This document shows, piece after piece, positions 1 through 8,918 of a stretch of 64,000 nt of DNA. A model generated the notes under the pieces. It worked only from the letters and a program-made list of their open reading frames with translations, was not told where the DNA came from and made no database searches. Position 1 is the first letter of the stretch. Each line of letters starts with the position of its first letter. Origin of the DNA: a bacterium D16-56. Its GTDB lineage: Bacteria; Bacillota; Clostridia; Lachnospirales; Lachnospiraceae. The stretch lies in contig RAYY01000003.1 of NCBI GenBank assembly GCA_003611875.1, forward strand, positions 152,623 to 216,622, written 5' to 3'. The translations under genes were made by a program, and so were the position numbers.

Positions 1-630
1 ATTTTTCAAGATAATATTTCCGATACGTCCTGTGGCCCCGATGATCATCATCCTCTTTCCCTTCAGCCCGCCCAGCCGCTCCTGTGCCGCCTTCACTGCC
101 AGACTTGCCGTGGAAACGGAAGTTCTGGAAAGCTCTGTATCGGTCTTTACCCTTTTTGCCCCGGTCACTGCGTCTCGAAACAAGGTATTCAAATATATCC
201 GGCAATATCCTCTCTCATGAGAAAAATCATATGCCTGTTTTACCTGTCCGAGAATCTGATCCTCCCCCACCACCATGGAATCCAACCCTGCCGCTACCTG
301 AAACAGATGGTGAACCGCCTGTCTTCCATGATAACGGCGAATAAAACGTCGTATATCTTCCACCTTTAAAACATTTTCTGCCCCTGCAGCCGCCCTGACC
401 GCCGCATTTTCCATAGCCTCCAAAATCCGGCCGTCCCAGTGCTCTTTACCAGATCCATGACAATAAATCTCCATTCTGTTACAGGTAGAAAGCACTACTG
501 CCTCATCGATCAGATCAGACTCCAGCAGCTCCTCCAGAACCTGAAGCTTCTCCCTTTCCGAATAGGCAAAAAGAGAACGAACCGCAAGAGGCGTTGTCTT
601 ATGGCTCAGACTCAGCAAATAAATCCCCAT
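1..630 (-). CDS. hemA: Glutamyl-tRNA reductase, N-terminal 210 codons (runs off left edge)
   Basis: First committed step of C5 tetrapyrrole synthesis: NADPH-dependent reduction of glutamyl-tRNA to glutamate-1-semialdehyde, in the cytoplasm. Reading leftwards from 630, the frame stays open to the window edge. Seen: the N-terminal LSHKTTPL segment, the catalytic-cysteine motif STCNR (Cys50), the family signature GEDQILGQVK, and the start of a nucleotide-binding fold (MMIIGATGRIG) just before the edge. I chose the ATG at 630 because GGGAG lies 6-7 bases upstream; in-frame ATGs at 648 and 672 are alternatives. It starts 60 bases after hemL stops, so it is probably the third gene of the hem operon, and its product feeds HemL. 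The C-terminal dimerisation domain is outside the window. Confidence 0.93.
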   Translation of the reverse strand, partial: MGIYLLSLSHKTTPLAVRSLFAYSEREKLQVLEELLESDLIDEAVVLSTCNRMEIYCHGSGKEHWDGRILEAMENAAVRAAAGAENVLKVEDIRRFIRRYHGRQAVHHLFQVAAGLDSMVVGEDQILGQVKQAYDFSHERGYCRIYLNTLFRDAVTGAKRVKTDTELSRTSVSTASLAVKAAQERLGGLKGKRMMIIGATGRIGNIILKN

Positions 631-689
631 CTTCTGCTCCCTTTCCATAACCGCTCCCACACATGAAAGCATAAATCGTTATCCTTTCC

Positions 690-1961
690 TCACCCGCAGA
701 TAGCCCTGCAGGTTTCCTCAATCTCCTCATCCGTGTGAGCCACTGACACAAACATTGCCTCAAACTGAGACGGCGCCACATAAATCCCCTGCTCCAGCAT
801 CCGTCCAAAATATTCCCCATAAGCCTTTGTATCAGAATTTGCCGCACTGTCATAATCCCGAACCGGACCTGGTGCAAAAAATGCGCTGAGCAATGAACCG
901 ATCTGATTTACCCAGATCGCTTCCCCGGTTTTCTTGCTTCTTTCCTCAAACGCTGCTGCCAGCCGTTTTGTCTTTCTTTCAAGTTCCCCGTAATACTCTG
1001 GGTGTGCCTTTAAAATATCCAGCGTAACAATGCCTGCCGTGGTGGCGATGGGATTGCCTGACAAGGTTCCTGCCTGATACACAGATCCCACCGGAGACAC
1101 CTGATCCATAATATCTGCCCGTCCTCCATAGGCTGCCATAGGCATACCGCCTCCAACGATCTTCCCCAAGGTCGTCAGATCCGGTGTTACATGAAAATAT
1201 TCCTGAGCCCCGCCATATCCCAGCCGAAATCCGGTAATCACCTCATCAAAAATTAAAAGCGTGTCATACCGAACCGTAATTTCCCGCAAAAACTCCAGAA
1301 ATCCTTTTTCCGGCAGAACTACCCCCATGTTGGCTGCCACCGGCTCCACGATAATGGCCGCCACCTGATTTTGATACTTTTCCATCAGTTCTTCCACTGA
1401 ATCCGGATTATTATACAATGCTACCAAGGTATTCTGTGTGTAGGATGCCGGCACTCCGCTGCTGTCCGGCACTGCTGTCGTCAATGCCGCTGAGCCTGCC
1501 TTTACCAGCAGACCGTCCGAATGACCGTGATAATTTCCCTTAAACTTTAGTATCAGATCCCTGCCGGTATAACCCCTTGCCACCCGGATAGCACTCATCA
1601 CTGCCTCGGTTCCGGAACTGACCAGACGCACCTTTTCTACCGATCCCATGGCCTCATGAATCAGCTCTGCCAGCTTCCACTCCTTTTCTGTAGGCGCCCC
1701 ATAGGTAAGCCCGTCCATACAGGCTTTCCGGACCGCCTCAATCACCGTCGGGTGAGCGTGGCCTAAAATCCCCGGACCCCAGGAGCACACATAATCCAAA
1801 AATGTATTCCCGTCCACATCCGTGATGCGGCTGCCCTTTGCATGGTCAATAAACAGCGGTGTCCGTCCCACAGACCCAAAAGCCCTCACCGGGCTGTTTA
1901 CCCCGCCTGGGATTCGTCTCCTGGATTTTTCAAACAATTCCTTTGATCTGCTGGTATTCAT
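690..1961 (-). CDS. hemL: Glutamate-1-semialdehyde 2,1-aminomutase
   Basis: PLP enzyme converting glutamate-1-semialdehyde to 5-aminolevulinate. The 423-residue length is normal for HemL. Seen: PGGVNSPVRAF near the N-terminus, the FDEVITGFR cofactor-binding segment, and the Schiff-base lysine in TTLGKIVGGG (Lys267 from this start). The ATG at 1961 follows GGAGGACAAT, which is better than the ATG four codons upstream (1973), because that one would lie upstream of the ribosome site. It begins 42 bases after the HemC-CobA-HemD fusion ends and precedes hemA, so the C5-pathway genes are co-transcribed. No hemB is visible inside the window; it may lie further left. Confidence 0.95.
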   Translation of the reverse strand: MNTSRSKELFEKSRRRIPGGVNSPVRAFGSVGRTPLFIDHAKGSRITDVDGNTFLDYVCSWGPGILGHAHPTVIEAVRKACMDGLTYGAPTEKEWKLAELIHEAMGSVEKVRLVSSGTEAVMSAIRVARGYTGRDLILKFKGNYHGHSDGLLVKAGSAALTTAVPDSSGVPASYTQNTLVALYNNPDSVEELMEKYQNQVAAIIVEPVAANMGVVLPEKGFLEFLREITVRYDTLLIFDEVITGFRLGYGGAQEYFHVTPDLTTLGKIVGGGMPMAAYGGRADIMDQVSPVGSVYQAGTLSGNPIATTAGIVTLDILKAHPEYYGELERKTKRLAAAFEERSKKTGEAIWVNQIGSLLSAFFAPGPVRDYDSAANSDTKAYGEYFGRMLEQGIYVAPSQFEAMFVSVAHTDEEIEETCRAICG

Positions 1962-2002
1962 ATTGTCCTCCATTTTGTGTATGGTTTGTTACAAAGGATA
2001 CT

Positions 2003-4456
2003 CTAAAGAACATCAGCCAAAATTGCTGCTGCAATTCCTTCTGCCGTATATTCTGCGGCTGTCCTGTGAACCGAAAGCCCCATCTGCTGTGCCGCTTTTG
2101 TCGTAGACGGGCCAATGGAGATTACCCTGGCCTTGATGTTCTCCCTGTCTTCCATCATCCCGCACAAAGCCCGAACCGCAGAACTGCTGGCCACTGTCAC
2201 ATAATCCACCTGACGAATCACTCGGTTTAATTCCTCTTTTCGCCGTTCATCCACCCAAGTCTCATAAACCGGCACATCTGCAAAAGCCACGCCTGCTTCT
2301 GACAGCTTCTCAGTCAGAACCAAAGATCCATCCTGTGCCCGCAGCAGCAGCGCCCTTTGGCCCTTATCCAAGGTGGGAATCCATTCCCGGGCCAAATCCG
2401 CTCCCGAAAACCCTGACGGCACAAAATCACAGAAAAATCCATGCCTTTTCAGAGCATCTGCCGTCTTTCTCCCGATTACTGCAAACTTTAATCCCATAAG
2501 ACACCGCAGGTCAATCTCCTTTTCCTTTAAAAGCTCAAAGAACAAATCCACTCCGTTGCTGCTGGTAAATACGGCCCACTGATAATCTTTTATGGAATCC
2601 AGCTCATCCTGCAGCCCCTTTGTCCACATCACCCGGCTCTCAATCAAACTGACTGTCACCGTATCCGCTCCATATGGAGAAAGCGCCTTCTCCATCTCTC
2701 TGGCCATATACCGGCTTCCGGTAATAAGGATTCTTTTGCCGGCCAAAAGCCCTTTCCCAAACCAATCCAGCTTATCCTCCAGCCTTACCACATCTCCCAC
2801 TATGGTAATAGCCGGAGTCTCTATTCTGTGCTTTTTGGCTTCCTCCACAATATGCTCCAGGGTGGAAACTGCCTTTTTCTGCCCTGCCGTAGTCCCCTGC
2901 TGAATCACTGCCGCAGGCGTTTCCCCGGGCTTGCCATGAGCCAAAAGCAGACCTGCAATCCGTTCCAGGTTCTTTAAGCCCATAAGAAAAATCAAAGTCC
3001 CCTCTGCCTTTGCCAAAGCAGCATAATCCAGCACATCTTCTGTTTTACCGGCATCCTCATGCCCTGTGATAACATGAAAAGAAGAAGCCATTCCTCTCTG
3101 GGTCACAGGAATCCCCCCATAAGCAGGAACACTGTAGGAAGACGAGATTCCCGGCACGATCTCAAAAGGAATCCCCTGGGCCTTTAAAGCCAGCGCTTCT
3201 TCTCCTCCCCGTCCAAAAATAAAAGGATCTCCCCCTTTAAGACGAACCACATATTTTCCAAGCATGGCTTTCTCAACCAACAGCTGATTGATCTCATCCT
3301 GCGTTAAATGATGATGATGGGAACGCTTTCCTGCATAGATCAGCTCTGCCTCCAAGGGCGCCTCATTCAGAATGGATCCAGAAATCAAGTTGTCATACAC
3401 AATCACCTCTGCCTGCCGGACACATTCCAGTCCCTTCCTGGTAAATAGTCCTGCATCCCCTGGCCCCGCTCCCACTAAGGATACAGGACGCAGGCGCACC
3501 TTTCCTGCCAGACGTTCTGCAAGCTTCTTCCCACAATTCATCATCATAGCTGTCTGGTCTGCTGATTTCTTTTCGCAGGCTGTCAGCCCGTTTTTGCATT
3601 TTTCATCTTTTTCTAAAAACTCCGCCAGCTCTACACTTTCTTCCTGGAAGACCGAATGCAGTCCGTCCCTGGCAAACATCACAGACATGGTCAGCCGCTG
3701 TCCCTCTCTCCTGCAGTACGCTCCGCAAGGTGCATTGCAGCTTCCTCCCAGAACTGTCAGATAACGCCTTTCTGCCGCCAGCATAGCAGCGTCCTCCGGT
3801 GAATGAATTGCCGTCATAATATCAGAAAGCTCCCCCTGCCGGATCTCTACTCCCATAATCCCCTGGCCTGGAGCCGGAATAAACCTTCTTGTATCCAGAT
3901 ATTCCAAAAATATCCCGTCCTGCTCTGTGATTCCCAGACGCTTAAGCCCTGCTGCTGCCAGCAAGATCCCGTCATAATTTCCCTGACGCAGCTTATCCAG
4001 TCTGGTCAGCACATTTCCCCGCAGCAGCCGGATCCTTACCTGTGGATTCATCCTTCGAATCTGCAGCTCCCTGCGCAGACTGCTGGTGCCAATTACACTT
4101 CCCGCCGGAAGCTCCCTGGCCGAAATCCCGCTTGTCGTCACCAGAACATCTCCTGGCGTCTCCCGGGGAAGCACGGCTCCCAAAGAAAGTCCTTCCGGAA
4201 ATTCCATGGGCATATCCTTAGCGCTGTGCACCGCCATATCAATGTCCCCCCGCAAAAGAGCCTCCTCCAGCTCCCTGGTAAACACCCCCTTTCCTCCAAA
4301 GCTGGTGAGAGACTGCTCTAAATGCCGGTCTCCCTTGGTGCTAATCGGCACCAGCTCAATCTCCACATCCGGAAAGCAGCCCAAAATCGCCTCCCTTACC
4401 AAATGTGTCTGAACCATAGCCAGCTTGCTCTTCCTTGTTCCTATACGAAGCCTCAT
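2003..4456 (-). CDS. hemC-cobA-hemD: Trifunctional HemC-CobA-HemD fusion (PBG deaminase / SUMT / uroporphyrinogen-III synthase)
   Basis: An uninterrupted 817-codon frame joins three enzymes. Residues 1 to about 310 are porphobilinogen deaminase, with MRLRIGTRKSKLA, HSAKDMP and the dipyrromethane-cofactor cysteine in GGSCNAP (Cys240). About 323-570 is uroporphyrinogen-III C-methyltransferase, with VSLVGAGPGD, RLKGGDPFIFGRGGEE and VPGISS. About 573-817 is uroporphyrinogen-III synthase, beginning KRILITGSR. Together they would take porphobilinogen to precorrin-2. The ATG at 4456 follows GGAGGAGAGAAC; a start 17 codons upstream has no such site. A cysteine- and lysine-rich linker (about 295-320) joins HemC to CobA. 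CobA-HemD fusions are known in Clostridia; the added HemC is less usual. The neighbouring siroheme enzyme AsrC is the obvious consumer. A sequencing error joining two genes is possible but I see no frame irregularity. Confidence 0.93.
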   Translation of the reverse strand: MRLRIGTRKSKLAMVQTHLVREAILGCFPDVEIELVPISTKGDRHLEQSLTSFGGKGVFTRELEEALLRGDIDMAVHSAKDMPMEFPEGLSLGAVLPRETPGDVLVTTSGISARELPAGSVIGTSSLRRELQIRRMNPQVRIRLLRGNVLTRLDKLRQGNYDGILLAAAGLKRLGITEQDGIFLEYLDTRRFIPAPGQGIMGVEIRQGELSDIMTAIHSPEDAAMLAAERRYLTVLGGSCNAPCGAYCRREGQRLTMSVMFARDGLHSVFQEESVELAEFLEKDEKCKNGLTACEKKSADQTAMMMNCGKKLAERLAGKVRLRPVSLVGAGPGDAGLFTRKGLECVRQAEVIVYDNLISGSILNEAPLEAELIYAGKRSHHHHLTQDEINQLLVEKAMLGKYVVRLKGGDPFIFGRGGEEALALKAQGIPFEIVPGISSSYSVPAYGGIPVTQRGMASSFHVITGHEDAGKTEDVLDYAALAKAEGTLIFLMGLKNLERIAGLLLAHGKPGETPAAVIQQGTTAGQKKAVSTLEHIVEEAKKHRIETPAITIVGDVVRLEDKLDWFGKGLLAGKRILITGSRYMAREMEKALSPYGADTVTVSLIESRVMWTKGLQDELDSIKDYQWAVFTSSNGVDLFFELLKEKEIDLRCLMGLKFAVIGRKTADALKRHGFFCDFVPSGFSGADLAREWIPTLDKGQRALLLRAQDGSLVLTEKLSEAGVAFADVPVYETWVDERRKEELNRVIRQVDYVTVASSSAVRALCGMMEDRENIKARVISIGPSTTKAAQQMGLSVHRTAAEYTAEGIAAAILADVL

Positions 4457-4524
4457 GTTCTCTCCTCCATCTATCCCAAACAGCCAGATTCCCGCCAATT
4501 TTCCCATCCTGCCGCACTCCCATC

Positions 4525-4553
4525 AGTATACTGTCTTTTTACGAAAAATACAA
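4525..4553 (-). promoter_or_regulatory. Promoter of the hem cluster
   Basis: On the minus strand TTGTAT (4548-4553), a 17-base spacer and TATACT (4525-4530) form a good sigma-A promoter. It predicts a leader of about 60 bases before the start at 4456, so the hem genes can be transcribed independently of asrABC. The -35 box abuts the repeat at 4554-4612. Confidence 0.6.
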
Positions 4554-4612
4554 GCCCCGCCATGCTTTCATGATTGATAGTGCATACGCAGCCGGGGGCA
4601 TGGAGGTTTACT
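4554..4612. repeat. Intergenic repeat family A, copy 1
   Basis: This 59-base stretch matches 29581-29639 without gaps at 48 of 59 positions. Its ends can pair (GCCCC at 4554-4558 with GGGGC at 4595-4599). The second copy pairs its ends with a different sequence (GCGCCCG/CGGGCGC), so base changes in the two arms look compensatory. The shared outer part reads GCATGGAGGTTTAC. Function unknown. Confidence 0.75.
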
Positions 4613-4632
4613 GTCTGGATTAGGTTGCCAAC

Positions 4633-4689
4633 AGCCAAAGAAAGGTGCAGTCCCACTGGTCAACCAGTGAGCTGCACCTTCCTTTGGCT
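4633..4689 (-). terminator. Long nested hairpin after asrC, probable terminator or processing site
   Basis: Outer arms of 18 bases (4633-4650 and 4672-4689) pair with one mismatch, and an inner perfect 7-base pair (CACTGGT/ACCAGTG) sits in the loop. It begins 36 bases beyond the asrC stop. No clear U-run follows on the minus strand, so it may protect the asr mRNA 3' end rather than terminate by itself. Confidence 0.55.
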
Positions 4690-4725
4690 GCTTCACTCCT
4701 CAAAAAGGAGAATCCCTTTATCCTC

Positions 4726-5790
4726 TTATGCCTGCGGACCCGCATGCTCATGCTGAGACAGAGGCATTACATGCATATTTCCTCTCTGCTCATTCTCAGC
4801 CCAGTAAATATCATCTGCCATCTTGGCTTCTGGATTGAACTCCACACCCTCAAAAATGTGCTTTACAAATCCCTTGTAGCCCACGCGGTCGATCAGATGT
4901 CCGCCATGCAGGTATTCCGGCTTATAATCCAAAGCCCATGCAGAGAATTTCTGCCAGTTGCCGAACATGCCAAGGATCACATCCTCTGTTACCCAGTTTA
5001 AGAACAGCTTGCCGGAACGCGGATTCTTCTTGCCGGTACGTCCGCCTAATGTTACGCGGTACAGCTTCTTCGGGTTCCTGGTCCATGCGCTGGTGGGGCA
5101 GGCAAGAACACACTCGCCGCAGCCTACACAGCAGCAGGTATCCTTGTCGATCTTACCGTCCTTATTCAGGGTAAGAACGCCGGTTGCGTGATGCTCACAT
5201 GCTTTCGCACAAGCGCCGCAGCCGATACAGCGGTCATAGTCATAAACCATCTTATTGATACCCATAATACCAAAATCATTGAAGTTAGCCTTCACACAAT
5301 CGTTGGGGCATCCTGCCACTGCCACCTTGATATGATAGTGGGACGGGAAAATCAATTTCTCGATCTTGTGAGCCATATCCTGGGTATTTACATTACCCTT
5401 AATGCAGTGGATATTACCGATACAAGCCATGATGTTACGGGCGCCGATGGTGGGATAGCCCTTCTCCGGGTCATACTCTACCGGCTCATGAGCAATGGTA
5501 CCCATATCCACATCGCACATCTCCACGTCTACATCTTTGATATACTCTTTCAGCCTCTTATTGCAGGCTTCGATATTCTCATACTTAATACCAGGAATGT
5601 CAAATGTCATTCTGGTTCCGAAATGGAATGTTCCGTTACCGAATTCCTCACACAGCTCCTGTACAAAGGACAGATACTTAGCATCGACCAACGCTCCGGG
5701 AACGCGAAGCTGAAGCATGAATTCTCCCGCAACCTTGGACTGTCTGTAACAATTTATACGGACTTTCTTAACGTCGATATCGTGATTCAT
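4726..5790 (-). CDS. asrC: Anaerobic sulfite reductase subunit C (siroheme/4Fe-4S catalytic subunit)
   Basis: Catalytic subunit of cytoplasmic AsrABC, which reduces sulfite to sulfide with electrons from NADH. Seen in 354 residues: the siroheme-[4Fe-4S] ligands CIGNIHC (Cys123, Cys129) and AGCPNDC (Cys161, Cys165); then an inserted ferredoxin pair, CIGCGACAKAC (188-198) and CVGCGECVLAC (221-231). This layout is typical of AsrC and of small dissimilatory-type reductases. The C-terminal tail is His-rich (SQHEHAG). It is the last gene of asrABC, 18 bases after asrB. The adjoining hem cluster makes the siroheme precursor. Confidence 0.96.
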   Translation of the reverse strand: MNHDIDVKKVRINCYRQSKVAGEFMLQLRVPGALVDAKYLSFVQELCEEFGNGTFHFGTRMTFDIPGIKYENIEACNKRLKEYIKDVDVEMCDVDMGTIAHEPVEYDPEKGYPTIGARNIMACIGNIHCIKGNVNTQDMAHKIEKLIFPSHYHIKVAVAGCPNDCVKANFNDFGIMGINKMVYDYDRCIGCGACAKACEHHATGVLTLNKDGKIDKDTCCCVGCGECVLACPTSAWTRNPKKLYRVTLGGRTGKKNPRSGKLFLNWVTEDVILGMFGNWQKFSAWALDYKPEYLHGGHLIDRVGYKGFVKHIFEGVEFNPEAKMADDIYWAENEQRGNMHVMPLSQHEHAGPQA

Positions 5791-5808
5791 ATATTTACGC
5801 TCCCTTCC

Positions 5809-6600
5809 TTAGTCTACCAGATATTTTGCCTGGGTGTAGTTAAACACCGGACCTTCCAGGCATACATACACCTCGTCAATACGACAATGGCCGCACTTAC
5901 CTACCGCACAGGACATTCTACGCTCGTAGGATACCCAAATCTTCTCATCCGGCACCCCGCACTTGCTGCACTCAATGCCAGTAAACTTCATCATTGGCGG
6001 CGGTCCCACGATCACAACCTCATAATTGTCGCCAAAGGATGCCCAGTCAACCTTGGAAACGAACTCAGTCACAAAACCGGTATTCCAGCCTTCCTTCTTC
6101 TCTGCATCCAGGGTATAGAAAGTGGTAAAGCGGTCTTTCCACTTCTCCAGCTCACCCTTAAACACGATTCCTTCTTCATTCTTAAAGCCGGTAATCAGGG
6201 TAACGCTCTTGGTATAATCAGGCTCATTATAAAACTTATTCAGCATGCTTCTCACAGGAGCCAGTCCGGTACCGCCGGTAATGACCACAACATTCTTGCC
6301 CTCAAACTTTTCTACCGGCCAGCCCTTGCCGTAAGCGCCTCTCAAAAACAGCACATCGCCCGGGCCCTTGGTAAAGATCTCGTCTGTAACCTTTCCTACA
6401 GAACGAATAGTAAAATCAATCCAGCCGTCGCCATAAGCGCTGACCGAGATGGGAGCCTCGCCGATCTTGGGAATGGAGAGCTGTAAAAACTGTCCATGAG
6501 CAGGCTTAATATCAGTTTCCACCTTAAAGGTATATTCCAACTTGCTTTCTTTCTTAACTTCCAGAATCTTACACGGAACCGGTTTTACAATGTTATTCAT
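5809..6600 (-). CDS. asrB: Anaerobic sulfite reductase subunit B (flavin/NAD reductase)
   Basis: Electron-transfer subunit that takes electrons from NADH through FAD and a [2Fe-2S] centre to the other Asr subunits; related to dihydroorotate dehydrogenase PyrK-type proteins. Seen in 263 residues: a ferredoxin-reductase-like beta-barrel at the N-terminus, the NAD-binding GGTGLAPVRSM near residue 90, the IVGPPPMM segment, and C-terminal cysteines in CAVGKCGHC with a later CLEG cysteine for the iron-sulfur centre. It sits between asrA and asrC with gaps of 18 bases, clearly one operon. Confidence 0.95.
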   Translation of the reverse strand: MNNIVKPVPCKILEVKKESKLEYTFKVETDIKPAHGQFLQLSIPKIGEAPISVSAYGDGWIDFTIRSVGKVTDEIFTKGPGDVLFLRGAYGKGWPVEKFEGKNVVVITGGTGLAPVRSMLNKFYNEPDYTKSVTLITGFKNEEGIVFKGELEKWKDRFTTFYTLDAEKKEGWNTGFVTEFVSKVDWASFGDNYEVVIVGPPPMMKFTGIECSKCGVPDEKIWVSYERRMSCAVGKCGHCRIDEVYVCLEGPVFNYTQAKYLVD

Positions 6601-6618
6601 TCTGTTCGTCCCCCTTCC

Positions 6619-7653
6619 TTATTTGCTTTCTTCTGCAAGGATCTCATCTATCGCCTTTGCCATCTTGTTTACGGTAGCGGTGATGGAGATAAACTCCGGA
6701 CATCTGCTGGTACAGCGGCCGCAGCCCACGCACATATGGAAATCCTTGAAACGGGCCTTATAGTCATGGAATTTGTGAAGCACCTTATAGCGCATTCTCT
6801 CACCGGCAGTTCTGCGGAATACATGTCCGCCTGCCATGTCGGTAAAGCCCTCGATCTGACAGGAAGCGGTGGTTCTCTTTCTCTCGCCCACGTTGGTATT
6901 TTCGTTATAAATCACATCTGTGGTATTAAAACAGGTACAGGTGCTGCAGGCCACAGTACAGGAACCGCAGGAAATGCAGCGCTTGTTGTACTCATTCCAC
7001 ATAGGATGGCTCTTTAGCTTGGTCAGAACCTCCTTGTTGGGAATCTCAGGAATCGTAAGCTCAATCTGATTCTTTTCAATATATTCCGGCTTGAAATCAG
7101 CGGAAGCGGCCTGTGCGAATAAAGAAGCAAACGCATCATCCTTCACGTCCACAGTCAGCTCCCCTTCGCCCACACGGACTGCCATGGCATAATCCTCAGA
7201 CTTATTGGAACCCATACTTACACAGAAGCAGGTATCCCAGCCCTCGGTACATTCCATCATCACGATCTTGACCTTCTCGTTCATCCTCTTGTAGTACATA
7301 TCGGTAAAACCGCCGTTCTCCAGGTAAATCTTCTCCTGATGATGCTGTGCGTTGATATCACACGGACGCATAAAGATCAGAAGTTTCTTGCTGGTGGCCT
7401 TGCTCTCACGGTATTCATCCTCAGTAAAGTAGAACAGGGACTGAGTAACCGGGCTCAGAACCTCCTTTGCCGGATAATCGGACTTCTCTGCAAATTCAAT
7501 CTCCTCCACCTTAGACACCTTATCATACTTGATAATGTCTGTGTCGGAATAACGTCCTTTTCCGACAAATCTTTTGGGAGCCCAGATCTCGTATTCGCTC
7601 TGAAGCTGGTCGAAGATTTTATTCACTTCTTCGAAGCTGACTTTGTATCCCAT
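6619..7653 (-). CDS. asrA: Anaerobic sulfite reductase subunit A (4Fe-4S electron carrier)
   Basis: Iron-sulfur subunit of AsrABC, 344 residues, resembling the beta subunits of hydrogenases. Seen: two four-cysteine ferredoxin motifs, CISCGSCTVAC followed by an extra CTC, and CVGCGRCTSRCP near the C-terminus, both suited to [4Fe-4S] centres. It is the first gene of the operon. The start is supported by an AAGGAGGATAAG site just upstream. The promoter is about 85 bases away. It carries no signal peptide, consistent with a cytoplasmic complex. Confidence 0.95.
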   Translation of the reverse strand: MGYKVSFEEVNKIFDQLQSEYEIWAPKRFVGKGRYSDTDIIKYDKVSKVEEIEFAEKSDYPAKEVLSPVTQSLFYFTEDEYRESKATSKKLLIFMRPCDINAQHHQEKIYLENGGFTDMYYKRMNEKVKIVMMECTEGWDTCFCVSMGSNKSEDYAMAVRVGEGELTVDVKDDAFASLFAQAASADFKPEYIEKNQIELTIPEIPNKEVLTKLKSHPMWNEYNKRCISCGSCTVACSTCTCFNTTDVIYNENTNVGERKRTTASCQIEGFTDMAGGHVFRRTAGERMRYKVLHKFHDYKARFKDFHMCVGCGRCTSRCPEFISITATVNKMAKAIDEILAEESK

Positions 7654-7736
7654 ACTTTCTTATCCTCCTTCATTTTCTGCAGGCCCTGCCGGTATCCCCG
7701 CACCCGGCATCCTGATGAACTTTTGTCGCAGTTCCT

Positions 7737-7799
7737 ATTGTACCATATCTAATAAAAATTTTCATTAACAAAAATTAAAATTTCATCAAAATCTTGTTA
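7737..7799 (-). promoter_or_regulatory. asrABC promoter with upstream dyad
   Basis: An extended -10, TGG-TACAAT (hexamer at 7737-7742), lies about 85 bases before asrA; the -35 region is poor. Upstream, in very AT-rich DNA, TAACAA (7766-7771) and TTGTTA (7794-7799) form an inverted pair. A weak -35 with an upstream dyad suggests activator control, but the regulator is not identified. Confidence 0.45.
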
Positions 7800-7820
7800 G
7801 TTTTTGTGAAAGATTGTCAC

Positions 7821-8918
7821 TTATAGCTGATTTATGGCAGCATTGTCCTTCAAAAATGTCCTGACCTTATTGCTCATGGCAACCTCATCCACAGCATCTT
7901 TTCCATATGCCTCCTGAAGCTCCTCCACGCTCATATAATACATCTCGGCAAGCTCCTCCCGGTCTGCATCCTCCACCTGAAAACCTTCCTTTTCTGCAAT
8001 GGCCTTTACCAGAAGCTGCACCTTGATGCTGGTCTCCACATTCTCCCGAAGGTCCTTTTCCATCTCCTCCGGCGTCATGTCAGACATCTGGGCATAATCC
8101 TCCATAGTCATTCCATACATCTGAATCATGCTGGTTAAATAAGACATCTGATTCTCATACTGCTGATTCACCGCATCTTCATTTAACTCAAACTGGGAAT
8201 TTTCCACTGCCGCCAGGAAAATATCGGTTTCCAGCTGCTGATCCGCAATCTGCCCCTTCTCTGTCTCAATATCTGCCCGTGTATCCGCCTTAAACTCATC
8301 CACAGTAGTAAAGTCTGACATTCTCTGGACAAAATTATCATCTAATACCGCATCCCTTTTTTCCTCGATTCCGTTGACCGTCACGTCAAATACCACAGCC
8401 TGCCCGGCCAGCTCCTCTGAGTGATACTGCTCCGGAAAGGTCAGGTCAAGGCTCCGCTTCTCGCCGATCTTTGCCCCCACCAGGCCTTCCTCAAAGCCGT
8501 CAATAAAGCTTCCGGAGCCCAGCTCCAGCTTGTAGCCCTCTGATGTTCCTCCCTCAAACGCCACGCCGTCCTTCATTCCTACATAATCAATGTCAACAAT
8601 ATCTCCTTCCTTGGCTGCCCGGTTCGTAATCGCTACGTATTCCGGGTTGGCATCCAGAATGCTTTGAATCCGGGTATCTAATTCCTCATCCGTAACCTCT
8701 ACAGACATTCGATCCACCTTAAGCCCCTTATATTCCCCCAGGCTTGTGACTTCTCCCAGATCCACCGGGACCTCCGGCTCATCTTCCGCCGAGGAGGATG
8801 CCTCTGCCGAGGTCTCTGTGGGACCTTCTGCTGTCCCCGGATTCTCCTTTTTCGAGCACCCTGCTGCCAACACCGCAACCATCATGCCGCACAACAGCGG
8901 CTTAACAAATTTTCTCAT
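7821..8918 (-). CDS. Trigger-factor-like FKBP-type peptidyl-prolyl isomerase lipoprotein
   Basis: Probable extracytoplasmic foldase anchored on the outer face of the membrane. The start at 8918 gives a lipoprotein signal ending LAAGC (Cys21) and has GGA seven bases upstream; a frame extending to 9029 reads through promoter-like DNA. After a Ser/Thr/Glu-rich spacer comes an FKBP-like domain (GDIVDIDYVG, LGSGSFIDGFEEGLVG, roughly residues 95-185), then a helical region like the trigger-factor C-terminal chaperone domain. Ribosome-binding features of true trigger factor are absent, so this is an exported paralogue, not Tig. It follows an M18 aminopeptidase gene. Confidence 0.85.
   Translation of the reverse strand: MRKFVKPLLCGMMVAVLAAGCSKKENPGTAEGPTETSAEASSSAEDEPEVPVDLGEVTSLGEYKGLKVDRMSVEVTDEELDTRIQSILDANPEYVAITNRAAKEGDIVDIDYVGMKDGVAFEGGTSEGYKLELGSGSFIDGFEEGLVGAKIGEKRSLDLTFPEQYHSEELAGQAVVFDVTVNGIEEKRDAVLDDNFVQRMSDFTTVDEFKADTRADIETEKGQIADQQLETDIFLAAVENSQFELNEDAVNQQYENQMSYLTSMIQMYGMTMEDYAQMSDMTPEEMEKDLRENVETSIKVQLLVKAIAEKEGFQVEDADREELAEMYYMSVEELQEAYGKDAVDEVAMSNKVRTFLKDNAAINQL

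Noticed and set aside
5188..6486. A 432-codon open frame on the plus strand opposite asrC/asrB
   Set aside because: It is antisense to two clear iron-sulfur enzyme genes, crosses their junction, and shows no domain or ribosome site.
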